DNA from: a virus
Length of the DNA: 33,226 nt
Direction: 5' to 3' (one strand)
Virus record (IMG/VR): IMGVR_UViG_3300010885_020289
Coordinates: 1 to 33,226 of that record
Shown: piece after piece, positions 9,501 to 19,600 of the stretch
Layout: each line of letters starts with the position of its first letter
Numbering within the stretch: position 1 is the stretch's first letter
Notes under the pieces: model-generated
Seen by the model: only the letters and a program-made list of their open reading frames with translations
What the model was told of the DNA's origin: nothing
Database searches by the model: none
Translations under genes and position numbers: made by a program

Positions 9501-9663
9501 TCCTTCTACAGGTGGCTTACCTGCAAATGTAATGTCGGGATTAAATCCAAAAGGTACAGAAATATTAGGAAAAGATTTGTTGTCTAAAGCTAGCGGATTA
9601 GCATCAGCTGCTGGAAATATAACAAAGACTGCTACTTCTATTTTACCAAAACTTTTAGGATAA
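6502..9663 (+). CDS. gp5: Baseplate spike gp5: OB-fold, beta-helix and lytic transglycosylase
   Basis: This is the central spike that pierces the cell envelope and cuts peptidoglycan. It has 1,053 residues. Residues 18-125 form an OB-fold of the gp5/gpV type (HIGRIVSNVDPHRQGAVQVEL, then GFWSPPPNTGGMVLCIFIGG). Residues 300-545 form a repetitive beta-helix made of short strands with many His residues (IHIHNS, INLHAGRSVNMYADHDINLH). Residues about 711-900 look like a lytic transglycosylase/goose-lysozyme-like domain: SIFAIETG with likely catalytic E744, then GEGCVGLIQI (GLIQ at 762-765). This domain holds six Cys. A Pro/Ala/Gly-rich tail ends the protein. In T4 the lysozyme lies between OB-fold and helix and is a different fold, so both order and enzyme differ here. 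The ribosome site AAGGA is at 6488-6492. Confidence 0.9.
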   Translation: MTRTSEESLSTLRIDPGPHIGRIVSNVDPHRQGAVQVELLGNIGNQRGMDQQVFTVRYASPSFGSTDVEHDATNAPDHHGSQQSHGFWSPPPNTGGMVLCIFIGGDPGQGYYFGSIQDQHMNQSVPGIASTKSTKKQFKSYNPDTGDWSKITDTSKLTDKGSQLPVGEVNRPSAKGMQPNTGKMEKPVNSARVSQLAEQGLIDDPYRGTHTSSARRESPSNVHGWSTPGSLDKTPGAPTRSVGPRDTQVTKHTARRPGHSFIMDDGDETQLRKSKPGAGPAEYANLQSGETGGDVMLPKDQQIRITAANGAQFIMHSTEDFIHIHNSKGTAWVEMTSNGKIDIYTADCVSVHTEADYNITADRDINLHAGRSVNMYADHDINLHSKTETHVKADTNVHMSASNHIAVHAEGGSLTMMSDDVANIVSGDIRIDAKSLDISSKGHIHMTSGEDTNIKGVQMFFTAMRDLHLAASGSVVQTSAQSHLTAYSKAIVHSFGTIEMRSDDMFSTSGSDMSMTSDGPIAISADGGDIRLQGTSNVYLNSGPGRKKGAIAVATDPHNLMLAAVNPDATSPISAAEAAEANDATGAKPHPTATTASPIKHVPHTGFGKAITTRVPGPQPYDGHEHLNPPGHTQDLTDKHNADQPFNKDEEKKQISHSDDLENLPNGTRKQGPNVHGNRRNPYPHHPSPGSDPSSNVTSHESQISNRNTPSDWVQDQEFMGDVAALSGKLGITVSELLSIFAIETGTATLDPSKTNGEGCVGLIQICKSTNPQSGKTNYDELAARSPKEAADDNLSPEGLRKLTRHRQMFWVDKYFDLILPSGAGVFPKEDRVCYVWMALAAGTDSSKLITKNTIYPFSDSRCKRNKGWQDPTQDNDCTVKKACTWLRWYEKQFIAPKLGAKSFSPDLSSGPGSTIQPEVKPSIPTPGSTDNSFPGTTQENTMPSNTPGVPNSVRWSWYDDKYIAVDITGQPVNAAGNQVAPDAAFSKPAVLNPPAAPAAPSTGGLPANVMSGLNPKGTEILGKDLLSKASGLASAAGNITKTATSILPKLLG

Positions 9664-9682
9664 GTAATGAAGGGGGTGTAAT

Positions 9683-10123
9683 ATGGCAGTACAAGGTTAT
9701 AATAATTTAGTTATTGGCAACACAAGTGCCGACCCTTATCATAAAAATTTCCAACCTAAAGCATACAAGGGATTTAGTACGATTAGTTCTGCTTCTAAGA
9801 ATGGATCACTGTATGATTTAGAATTAATTAAACAGGATCTTATTAATCATTTCCATATAAAGAAGGGTGAAAAGTTAGAAAATCCAACTTTTGGAACTAT
9901 TATATGGGATATGCTATTTGAACCTCTAACTGATCAAATTAAACAATTAATAACAAACGATGTTAATGATATTATCAATAGCGATCCAAGAATTAAAGTC
10001 TTATCGAGTGTAATTACGCAAGTAGATAAAGGTATACAGTTAGAATTTACATTAGTATACGTACCTTATAATATACAACAAAGTATGCAATTTACATTTG
10101 ATCAAGATAACGGTTTAATTTAA
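9683..10123 (+). CDS. gp25: Baseplate wedge subunit gp25
   Basis: This 146-residue protein is a little longer than T4 gp25 (132, from memory). It belongs to the gp25/gpW family that joins the wedge to the sheath and primes sheath assembly. The family block is clear: GEKLENPTFG (62-71), IIWDMLFEP (73-81), and a helix with QLITNDVNDIINSDPRI (88-104), followed by beta strands. The N-terminal 60 residues carry the expected loop with FSTIS and DLELIKQDLINHF. The start follows a strong ribosome site, AGGGGG (9671-9676). It lies between the spike and gp6, and in T4 it works with gp6 in the wedge core. Confidence 0.92.
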   Translation: MAVQGYNNLVIGNTSADPYHKNFQPKAYKGFSTISSASKNGSLYDLELIKQDLINHFHIKKGEKLENPTFGTIIWDMLFEPLTDQIKQLITNDVNDIINSDPRIKVLSSVITQVDKGIQLEFTLVYVPYNIQQSMQFTFDQDNGLI

Positions 10124-10124
10124 T

Positions 10125-10139
10125 TAAAGTAGCACTTTA
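10125..10139 (+). other. Short inverted repeat after gp25
   Basis: TAAAGT, loop AGC, ACTTTA forms a perfect six-pair stem directly after the gp25 stop. The stem is AT-rich and is not followed by a run of T, so it is not a convincing terminator. It may be an RNA-processing or stability element, or chance. Confidence 0.25.
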
Positions 10140-10146
10140 TAGTTAA

Positions 10147-10154
10147 AATAAATA
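10147..10154 (+). promoter_or_regulatory. Candidate internal late promoter before gp6
   Basis: AATAAATA matches the T4 late consensus TATAAATA at seven of eight bases. It sits in the longest gap of the plus-strand cluster (52 bases). It would start RNA near 10159, ahead of the AGGA ribosome site (10163-10166) of gp6. The gap length supports a control site, but AT-rich sequence makes chance matches common. Confidence 0.35.
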
Positions 10155-10175
10155 AACTAAACAGGATCGAACTCT

Positions 10176-13100
10176 ATGTCAGTAACTAGCCGCCAAAACA
10201 AATTATTTTTATCTGAAGATTGGACTAAAATCTATCAGACATTTACTAATGCTGATTTCACTAGCTATGATTTTGAAAACATACGTAGAGTAATGATTAC
10301 CTATCTCAGAGAAAATTTTCCTGAGAGCTTTAACGATTATATTGAGTCTAGTGAATACCTTGCTCTCATTGATTTAATTGCATTTTTTGGACAGAGTTTA
10401 GCCTATCGTTTAGATTTTAATGCTAGAGAAAACTTTTTAGAACTAGCTGAACGTCGCGAAAGTATATTACGACTTGCTAATATGATAAGTTACAATCCTA
10501 GCAGAACTGTTGCTGCTAACGGGTTTTTAAAATTACAAAGTGTAATAACTACTGAAAACATTACTGATTCTAACGGAATAGGATTGGGAAATGTACAGGT
10601 ATCCTGGAATGATGCATCAAACATTAACTGGTTTGATCAGTTTACTAAGATAATGAACGCATCATTTATTGAAAACGTAAGTTTTGGAAATTCTTTATCT
10701 AAAGCAATTGTTAATGGATTATATACAGAGCAATATAAGATAAACAGTTACATAACTGATGTACCTGTATTTCCATTTTCTGCTACTGTTAACGGCAACG
10801 GATACAATTTTGAAGCAGTAAGTACTATTATATCATATGAATCATCTTCACAGACTAGTTTAGTAAAAGAAGATATTCCACAAATCGGTAATCAAGTATC
10901 AATAATTTATACAGACGACGGACAGGGATACGGAAGTGTTAATACTGGATTTTATATCCATTTTAAACAAGGTTCTTTAACTCAGAACACATTTTCTATT
11001 AATAACCCTGCAAGTAATCAGATTATTAATATAGCAGCAACTAATATTAACAATGATGACCTTTGGTTATATCAATTGGATAAAAATGGATTAGAACAGA
11101 TATCTAATCTGTGGACACAGGTTCCTACAGTTAACGGTAACAATGTAATCTATAATAGTATAGATAAAACTAAGAAAAACATCTATTTTGTACAAACTAC
11201 AGCTAATGATAGTGTAGCTTTAAATTTTGCTGATGGTATTTTTGGTAATTTACCAAAAGGTACATTTAGAACATATTATAGGACTAGCAACGGATTAAGT
11301 TATATTATTCATCCATCAGATATGACTAGTATTATTATAAATGTGCCTTATGTTTCTAAAAATGGAACATTAGAAACATTAAAAATGATATTTTCACTTG
11401 AAGCCTCTGTAACTAATGCTTCAAGTACTGAAACAAACACACAAATTAAACAAAATGCACCTGCAACTTATTATACACAGAATAGAATGATAACAGGTGA
11501 AGATTATAGTCTAGCACCACTTAATGTAAGCCAAAATATTGCTAAAATTAAAGCTATCAACCGCACATCTAGTGGAATAAGCAGGAATTTTGATTTAATA
11601 GATGCTAGCGGAACTTATAGTAGTACTAGTATTTTCTGTACAGACGGTATTTTATATCAAGAAAAGACATTACAATCATTTAAATTTAAGTTTAATACTA
11701 CAACTGATATACAAGAAATTATTTTAAATCAAGTACAACCGTTATCCTCATTAACATCAATGAGAGATTTTTATTATTCTCAGTACGGTAAAATAAACAT
11801 AAGCAACGTAGAATCGGAAGATCCTTCGATATTTTGTCAAATTAATACTGGATACAATCAAAGTAACGGATATATAGGTCACACTAGTGATAGATCACCA
11901 ATTGCTGTTATATATACTGGAACTAATTTAAAATATCTAGAACCAGGTGCATTAGTAAAGTTTGTTCCACCTAAAGGAAAGTTCTTTACTAGTAAGGGCA
12001 CAATAACTAGCACTTCAAGTAGCACCACAACTGATAGAATATGGGCAAATGTTGTATCTGTTTCAGGTAATGGAACAGGAATAAACAATAATGGAAGAGT
12101 AAATTCAAGTCCAAACAGCTTAGGAACTATAACATTTGGACAAAATATACCTGATGGCGCAGTAATTAGTCAAATAATTCCAGTTTTTCTAAACTATTTG
12201 TCTGAAGATCTACAGACAGTGATGAATAATTTAATCTTTAACTATAGATTCTTTGGATTACGATACGATTATACTTTAAGAAATTGGGTAATAATCCAAG
12301 ATAGGAATTTAAATCTTCATGATAGTTGGGGATTAGGATATGCAGGTAACAACGATGGTAATAAATTAGACAGTAGTTGGTTAATATCTTTTGAAACTGA
12401 TGGTACAAATTATACTGTATCGTATAGAGGATTAGAATATTTCTTTGAATCTATAATTGAAAACAGATTCTATTTTGATGGCACTAGAAAAATATACGAC
12501 ACATCTACTGGGTCGATACAAAAAGATAAAATATCTGTATTAAAAATTAATACATTACCAAATACTAGTTTACCGTTATCTAATGATTATCCTTGGCAAA
12601 TAATAGGAAGTGTTTTAGAAAACAACGGATATGCTAGTACAAAAGTTGTTAAAGTTACATTTTATGATTCTAACGATGACGGTATTCCAGATAATCCAGA
12701 TGCATTTAATATTATAGTAGATCCTCCAGTATTAGTTAATAATCAATTATCTAATAACAATTTTGTATTCTTTGAAAAGTATACCACTGACAATTATACT
12801 GAAGATTACCGATATATTAGCAACGATAACGGATTAATTTTGATATTTCCATTAGATAATAATGTTTCTAATCTAAGTCAGTATAATGATGGGCAATTAT
12901 TTTATTTTTATCAATCAGATAGAGTTAAAATCTATAGTAAAGCTTCTGGTGTATTAACTACGACATTAGATTACTATGCTAATATTGGTAGGACTGATTT
13001 ATATTTCTATTATTTACATAATGCTGATTCTACAACTAGAATTGATCCAAGTTCGACTAATATAATGGACATTTATCTATTAACAAAAGATTATGATGTA

Positions 13101-13667
13101 GAATATAGGAATTGGATTGTAGGAAACACTACTAAGCGTCCACTTCCTCCAACTAGTACCAATTTATTAACAACATATGGAACAAAGTTAGATGCGATAA
13201 AGAGTATCAGCGATGAAATAATATATCATCCTGTAGAGTACAAAATATTATTTGGATCAAAGGCAGATACTAGATTGCAAGCACAGTTCTTAGTAATTAA
13301 AAACACAGAGCAGGTTATTACAGATAATAATGTTAAAGCTAGAATAATACAGACTATTGATCAATTTTTTGCTCTTGGTAATTTTGATTTTGGCGATACC
13401 TTTTATTTTAGCGAGCTTTCCTCATATGTAATGACCCAATTAACTCCTTACATTACTACATTTGTAATAGTACCAATTGCTAGTGATCAAGTATATGGAA
13501 GTTTACAAGAATTAACATCAAATCCTAACGAAATATTCATTAGCGGTGCTACTGTTAACAATGTTTCTATTGTAGAATCTATTACAGCAACTAATCTTAA
13601 ATCAGCAGGCTATGTACTAACAACATCAAACATCGACATAAATTCAACAAACCTAAGAAGCAGTTAA
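10176..13667 (+). CDS. gp6: Baseplate wedge subunit gp6 (enlarged)
   Basis: In T4, gp6 dimers form the inner ring of the baseplate and are remodelled on sheath contraction. This 1,163-residue protein is nearly twice the length of T4 gp6 (660, from memory). The N-terminus has the family block: SEDWTKIYQTFTNADF, then YIESSEYLALIDLIAFFGQSLAYR and NFLELAERRESILRLANMI (up to about 110). The C-terminus (about 1025-1130) has the J-like wedge ending, with GNFDFGDTFYFSELSSYV and EIFISGATVNNVSIVES. The long middle is a beta-rich insertion that includes a calcium-loop-like sequence at 831-842. The ribosome site AGGA lies at 10163-10166. It follows gp25, its usual partner. Confidence 0.92.
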   Translation: MSVTSRQNKLFLSEDWTKIYQTFTNADFTSYDFENIRRVMITYLRENFPESFNDYIESSEYLALIDLIAFFGQSLAYRLDFNARENFLELAERRESILRLANMISYNPSRTVAANGFLKLQSVITTENITDSNGIGLGNVQVSWNDASNINWFDQFTKIMNASFIENVSFGNSLSKAIVNGLYTEQYKINSYITDVPVFPFSATVNGNGYNFEAVSTIISYESSSQTSLVKEDIPQIGNQVSIIYTDDGQGYGSVNTGFYIHFKQGSLTQNTFSINNPASNQIINIAATNINNDDLWLYQLDKNGLEQISNLWTQVPTVNGNNVIYNSIDKTKKNIYFVQTTANDSVALNFADGIFGNLPKGTFRTYYRTSNGLSYIIHPSDMTSIIINVPYVSKNGTLETLKMIFSLEASVTNASSTETNTQIKQNAPATYYTQNRMITGEDYSLAPLNVSQNIAKIKAINRTSSGISRNFDLIDASGTYSSTSIFCTDGILYQEKTLQSFKFKFNTTTDIQEIILNQVQPLSSLTSMRDFYYSQYGKINISNVESEDPSIFCQINTGYNQSNGYIGHTSDRSPIAVIYTGTNLKYLEPGALVKFVPPKGKFFTSKGTITSTSSSTTTDRIWANVVSVSGNGTGINNNGRVNSSPNSLGTITFGQNIPDGAVISQIIPVFLNYLSEDLQTVMNNLIFNYRFFGLRYDYTLRNWVIIQDRNLNLHDSWGLGYAGNNDGNKLDSSWLISFETDGTNYTVSYRGLEYFFESIIENRFYFDGTRKIYDTSTGSIQKDKISVLKINTLPNTSLPLSNDYPWQIIGSVLENNGYASTKVVKVTFYDSNDDGIPDNPDAFNIIVDPPVLVNNQLSNNNFVFFEKYTTDNYTEDYRYISNDNGLILIFPLDNNVSNLSQYNDGQLFYFYQSDRVKIYSKASGVLTTTLDYYANIGRTDLYFYYLHNADSTTRIDPSSTNIMDIYLLTKDYDVEYRNWIVGNTTKRPLPPTSTNLLTTYGTKLDAIKSISDEIIYHPVEYKILFGSKADTRLQAQFLVIKNTEQVITDNNVKARIIQTIDQFFALGNFDFGDTFYFSELSSYVMTQLTPYITTFVIVPIASDQVYGSLQELTSNPNEIFISGATVNNVSIVESITATNLKSAGYVLTTSNIDINSTNLRSS
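12666..12701 (+). other. EF-hand/TSP3-like calcium loop inside gp6
   Basis: Residues 831-842 read DSNDDGIPDNPD, with D831, N833, D835, D839 and D842 at loop positions 1, 3, 5, 9 and 12. This is the usual pattern of thrombospondin type 3 and EF-hand-like calcium loops. Only a single copy is seen. Calcium binding is inferred from the pattern. Confidence 0.5.
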
Positions 13668-13687
13668 TCCTGGAGTTATAATATATA

Positions 13688-16600
13688 ATGGCAAGTAATG
13701 ACGAATATCCACTACCAGTAAGTATAGATGACCAAAATACGAGGCAATCTGCTAGACATTTGCCTAGATTTTTCCGTAGCGAACAGAATGAAAAATTCCT
13801 ATCTGGAGTTTTAGATCCGTTACTACAGCCTGGAAAGTTAGATAGAATAAACGGTTATGTTGGCCGAAAAGATATTCCTAATTTTAAATTTAATGACAAT
13901 TATCAAACTGATATTAATACAACTCGTCAGTATTATCAATTAGAGCCTGGATTTGTTTATGAAGATCCTAAAACAGGAGAACCTGTTTGGTTTAGTGATT
14001 ATGCAGACTATATGAATAGTCTTGCATATTATGGTGCAAATACTAGCAATCACGCAAAGCTTAATGCAGAAGAGGCATATTCTTGGGATCCTAGTATAGA
14101 TTGGGATAAGTTTGTTAATTTTAGAGAATATTATTGGCTTCCAAGTGGCCCTGATCCTATAAACATATACGGTACACAGATAGAAACTGTTAGTACATTT
14201 ACTGTAAATTCAGTTATCGACGGTAATAGATCAGATTTTATATTCACTCCTGATGGATTAACTATCAATCCTAGATTAACTCTTTATAGAGGTAATACCT
14301 ATACATTTAAGATCAATTCAAATAATAAGTTGTTTGGAATTAAAACACAACCAGTAGTTGGAAACAGTTATTTTTATAATTTTGGAGTTTCAACACAGAA
14401 TATAGATCGAGGTATTATTACATTTACCGTACCATACGAAGCACCAGATTTATTATATTACATAGATAATAACGATATTGATTCTCAAGGAATGATCGAT
14501 ATACGAGATATTGATGAAGACACATTCCTTGATGTAGAAGCAGAAATCATAGGCAAGACAAATTATATCAGTACTACTGGTATTAAATTTGTTAACGGAT
14601 TAAAATTAAAGTTTATAGGAAATATTTCTCCTGCAAAATATTCTAATGGATTTTGGTATGTTGAAGGAGTAGGCACAGCTATTACTTTAACAAAATATTC
14701 CGACTTAGAATCAACTCCACTTACAAATGATCCTACTGATCTACCTTTTGATTTACAACCATTTGATTCTGTTCCATTTGAAAATGCTAACAATTATCCT
14801 AATGTTAAAGAATATCTAGTTATAAACCGATCAAGTAGAGATAGAAATCCTTGGACAAGAAATAATCGCTGGTTCCATATCAGTGTTATTGAAACAACTG
14901 CAATAGCAAATGGGCAAATAGCATCTCCTGATCAGATAACACGAGCACACCGTCCTATTATAGAATTTTTACCTAACATAAAGTTGTATCAAAATGGATG
15001 GATTGCTAAACAGGATGTAGATCTAATCGATACTACTACAACTGACGTGTTTAGTACTATTGAAGGAAGTTTAGGATATTATGTTGATGGTGAAAAACTT
15101 ATTCCAGGACACAGAGTATTATTTACAGCTGACATTGATCCATTAGTTAATGGTAAGATATATGAAGTTAGTACTATAACTGTAAACCGTACTACAGTAA
15201 AGTTTCTATCAGCAGCTTGTACTTTAATTCCTCCATATCTAGTTACATTTACATTTGATACATTAGTAACGCCACCTTCGGTAAACTTTGGTTATACAGT
15301 AGAGGGAAATAGTAATTCTAATTATGCTGGATTGTATAATGCTGTAGCCAGTACAACTTCAAGTTTAACATTACTGTATCCAATAAATCCAGGTATCTTT
15401 GGTACCGGAACAACAACAGGAACATATGATAATTTTGGAAGTCGTCCACAGTTAACTCTAATACCAACTACTGATAGCAATCCTATTGACGGTGAAGTTG
15501 CATATGCTAAAGCTGGAAATAGTTATAGAGGATCGTCTTTTTATTATAACGGCACTAAGTGGCAGCAATCACAAAAGAAAACTTCAAAAAATCAAGCTCC
15601 TCTATTTGATTTATTTGATGAAAATGAAATTAGTTTTTCAGACAGCACAGTTTATCCAAGTTCGTCTTTTTCTGGAAATAGAATATTTGGTTATAGAATA
15701 GGTCCTGGCGCAGCTGATACAGAATTAGGTTTTCCATTATACTATCGTTCAATTGATAATATCGGAGATATTGAATTTGAATTTGATTTAGAAAATAGAT
15801 CTTGGAATTATATAAAAGACTCCGCATTGTCTAATGTATATTCGTATCAAGGATTTTTAAGAAAAGCTTTGTTAAACGGATCATTTAGATTTTTAAATGG
15901 ATGGACACAAACTGTTAGATCATTATATCAAAAAGCAGTTAGAATATTAGAAGTAACTGAATCAACTGATTTGATAGCAATTGATATTTTTAATAATAGC
16001 GAAGCATTAGGTGATATAAACGCACAAATATATGTTAACAATATTAAAAGAAATGATATTTCTAGAGTTAACATTAATGGGCTTGCTTATATAAAGTTTT
16101 CTACAGCGTTACTAGCTGGTGATCAAGTAGTATATAAGATACAGACTATTGCTAATAAAAATGCTAGAGGATATTATGAAATACCGTATAACTGGCAAAA
16201 TAATCCTTTTAATGAAACTCTAGGATATTTTACATTAGGTGAAGCAATAGATCACGTGCGTACTATTGTTGAAAATAATCCAGCATTTTCTGGATCATTT
16301 CCGGGCATAAGCAACTTACCAGTACTGGGAAATGTTTCAAAATTTGGACATCGATTCTTACAACATTCAGGATCATTTCCATTAGCCGCCTATCTAATAA
16401 CGGATAAGAAAAATAATATAATTGATGCACTTCAGTGGACCTCAACTCAATATACACAGTTTAAGAAAGAATTTTTACGTATCGCAGGTGTAGCAGCGTT
16501 TGAAGGATCTATATCTGAAAGAGTTGATCAAGTATTATTAGAATTTTCAAAATCAAAATATCTAGACAAATCACCGTTTTACTTCTCAGATATGGCACCC

Positions 16601-19600
16601 TATAAAGGATATACACAACGAGATTATATAGTACAAGACACTAGATTGCCTGTATTTGTGATTGATAGTATTTTTAATCCACAATCACAAACTAGAAGAA
16701 GTGTGTTAATTTATGTTAACGAGGTCCAATTAGTATATCTAGTTGATTATACTTTTAGTAAGACTGACGCATTTGTTAATATATCCTTTCCATTACATAA
16801 GAACGATATTATTACTATAAAAGATTATGTTAGTACAAATGGTTCTTATATACCTTATACTCCATCTTCGTTAGGATTGTATCCTAGTTATGAACCTAAA
16901 GTTTTTATTGACGACACATACATAACTCCTGTTAAGGTAATACAAGGACACGACGGAAGTATTGTAGTTGCGTATAATGATTACAGAGATGATCTTATTA
17001 TGGAACTTGAAAAGAGGATCTATAATACTAGAAGAATAAACTATAACAGCAATATCTTCAATATACATAATGTAATAAGTGGCTACTATAGAAATAGTCC
17101 TACTACATCATTCTTTACTAGAAATGAATTCAACAATATAGTATTACCAGATTTCTTAAAGTGGAATTCTTTAACAAATAAGGATTATAGTAGTAATTCT
17201 TATATTACAGAAGGTAATTCATTTACTTACAATTATAGTAATTTCTTTGCAATTGACGGCATAACATCGTTGCCAGGTTGGTGGAGAGCAATATATCAAT
17301 ATGCATATGATACTGATAGACCACATAGCCATCCTTGGGAAATGCAAGGATTTACTATTAAACCTGTTTGGTGGGATACTGTATATGGAAAAGCACCGTA
17401 TACCAGTGAAAACACATTAATGTGGACTGCAATTGAGCGTGGTATAATTAATACTCCAAATTATAGAAGATCAGACATACGTTATGCCCGTCCGGGATTA
17501 ATAAACAATTTACCCGTTGACGATCAAGGTAATCTATTAAGTCCGTTAGACAGCAATTTTGTAAAAGATTTTTCATTAGTTAATGCTAGAGGAAATTACA
17601 CATTTGGAGACGGAGCACCAGTTGAAGCTGCATGGCGTAGAACCAGTGAATATCCGTTTAGTGTAATAAAAGCTATGTGCATATTATCCGGCAGCGAATT
17701 TATCGGAAAAATGTGGGATAGATTTACTATAAAGAGGAACATTGCTGGACAGATATATAACACCAAAACAGGAAAAAGATTCAATACAGCTGATATAGTA
17801 TATCCAAATACTCCAATGGGCAATATAGATGATCCAACTGTTCCTAGGTCAATGAGCAACGGATTGTCTAACATCATTGACGATTATGTGTTCTCTCTTA
17901 ACGCAGTAAGTGTAGATACTTACAAAGATGTAGTAACTGGACTTAACACTAAATTAAGTCATCGATTGGGCGGATATACTAGTAAGGATAAACTTAATGT
18001 ATTATTAGACAGCCGCAGCCCAACTGCAAGCGGTACAGTTTTCTTACCACAAGACAATTACAATATATTTTACGATCAAAGTGCTCCTGTTGCAAGTGTT
18101 GTTTATAGTGGAGTATTGATAGAAAAAATAAACCTAATTGATCAATCTGGATATAGGATTACAGGGTACGATAAGAAGTATGGAATATTCCAAATATTCC
18201 CATCAATATCAAGTAAGAATGATTCGGGATTTAATGTTGGCGGAGTTACTGAAGCGTTTTCAGAATGGACGCCAACACAATATTATACTAAAGGTTATAT
18301 TGTAAAGTATAAAAATCGTTTCTATAGAGCCATAGCACCTAACACTTCTTCGGAGAAATTTGAAGATGACTCAGCAAGATGGTCACCTTTAAATAGTTTA
18401 CCAATTACTGGCGGAATCAGTGCCTTAAACAGAACACGATTTTCAGACACTGTAAAAGTAATACCTTATGGAACTGTATTTCAAACTGTACAAGATGTAG
18501 TTGATTTCCTATTAGGATATCAAGAAAAATTAAAATCTGATGGATTTAAGTTTGATGATTTCAATAAAGAATTAGGTATAACACTTGATTGGTTAACAAG
18601 TGCTAAAGAATTTATGTTCTGGACTTTACAAAACTGGAATTCTGGATCAATAATTACACTAAGTCCAAGTGCAACTAACTTACAATTTACACCTGTTATT
18701 ACAGCATCAATTGATGATTTTAGTTCATCAGCATTTGAATACAGTATATTAAAAGCAGACGGCACACCGTTTAGATTAAATCTCATTGATATACATAGAA
18801 AAGAAAACGGATTTACTGTAAAACCAAATGTAGCTGGTGATGGCATTTATTTTATCCGTGCTAATTTAATCCAACGAGAACATATACTATTGTTAGATAA
18901 TGAATCTGATTTTAATGATGTAGTTTATGATAAGATTAGCGGATATCGTCAAGGTAGAATTAAATTAATTGGATTCAGAACTAGTAAATGGGATGGCGGA
19001 TATACCACTCCTGGATTTATGTACGACTCTGCTATTATAAATCCTTGGCAACCTTTTACAGATTATAATTTAGGAGATATAGTAAGTTATAAAAACAATA
19101 GTTTTGTAGCAATTGTTAATGTTTCCGGCTCGGCAGACTTTGTTTTCTCAAATTGGAAAGAACAAGAAAAGATATTACCAACCGGATTAATGGCAAACTG
19201 GGATTATAGAATTGAACAGTTTAGAGATTTTTATGATTTAAATGCTAGTATATTTGACGATAACCAAAAGAAGTTAGCAAGACATCTTATAGGATATCAA
19301 GATAGGTCATATCTAGATAATATTATAATTGATGATGTTGCTCAATTTAAATTTTATCAAGGTTATATAAGAGAAAAAGGAACATTCAACAGCATCACTA
19401 AACTGTTTGATGTATTAAGATCAAGCGGATTTAGTACAGTAAATCTTTACGAAGATTGGGCATTTAAAGTTGGTGACTATGGTGCATCAGATGCATATTC
19501 TGAGATAGAATTTCCATTAGATGAAAAAGCATTTAGACATAATCCGCAAGATGTTGTCCTTACAGCTAATCCTGAATATCAAACAGATTTATCTATATAT

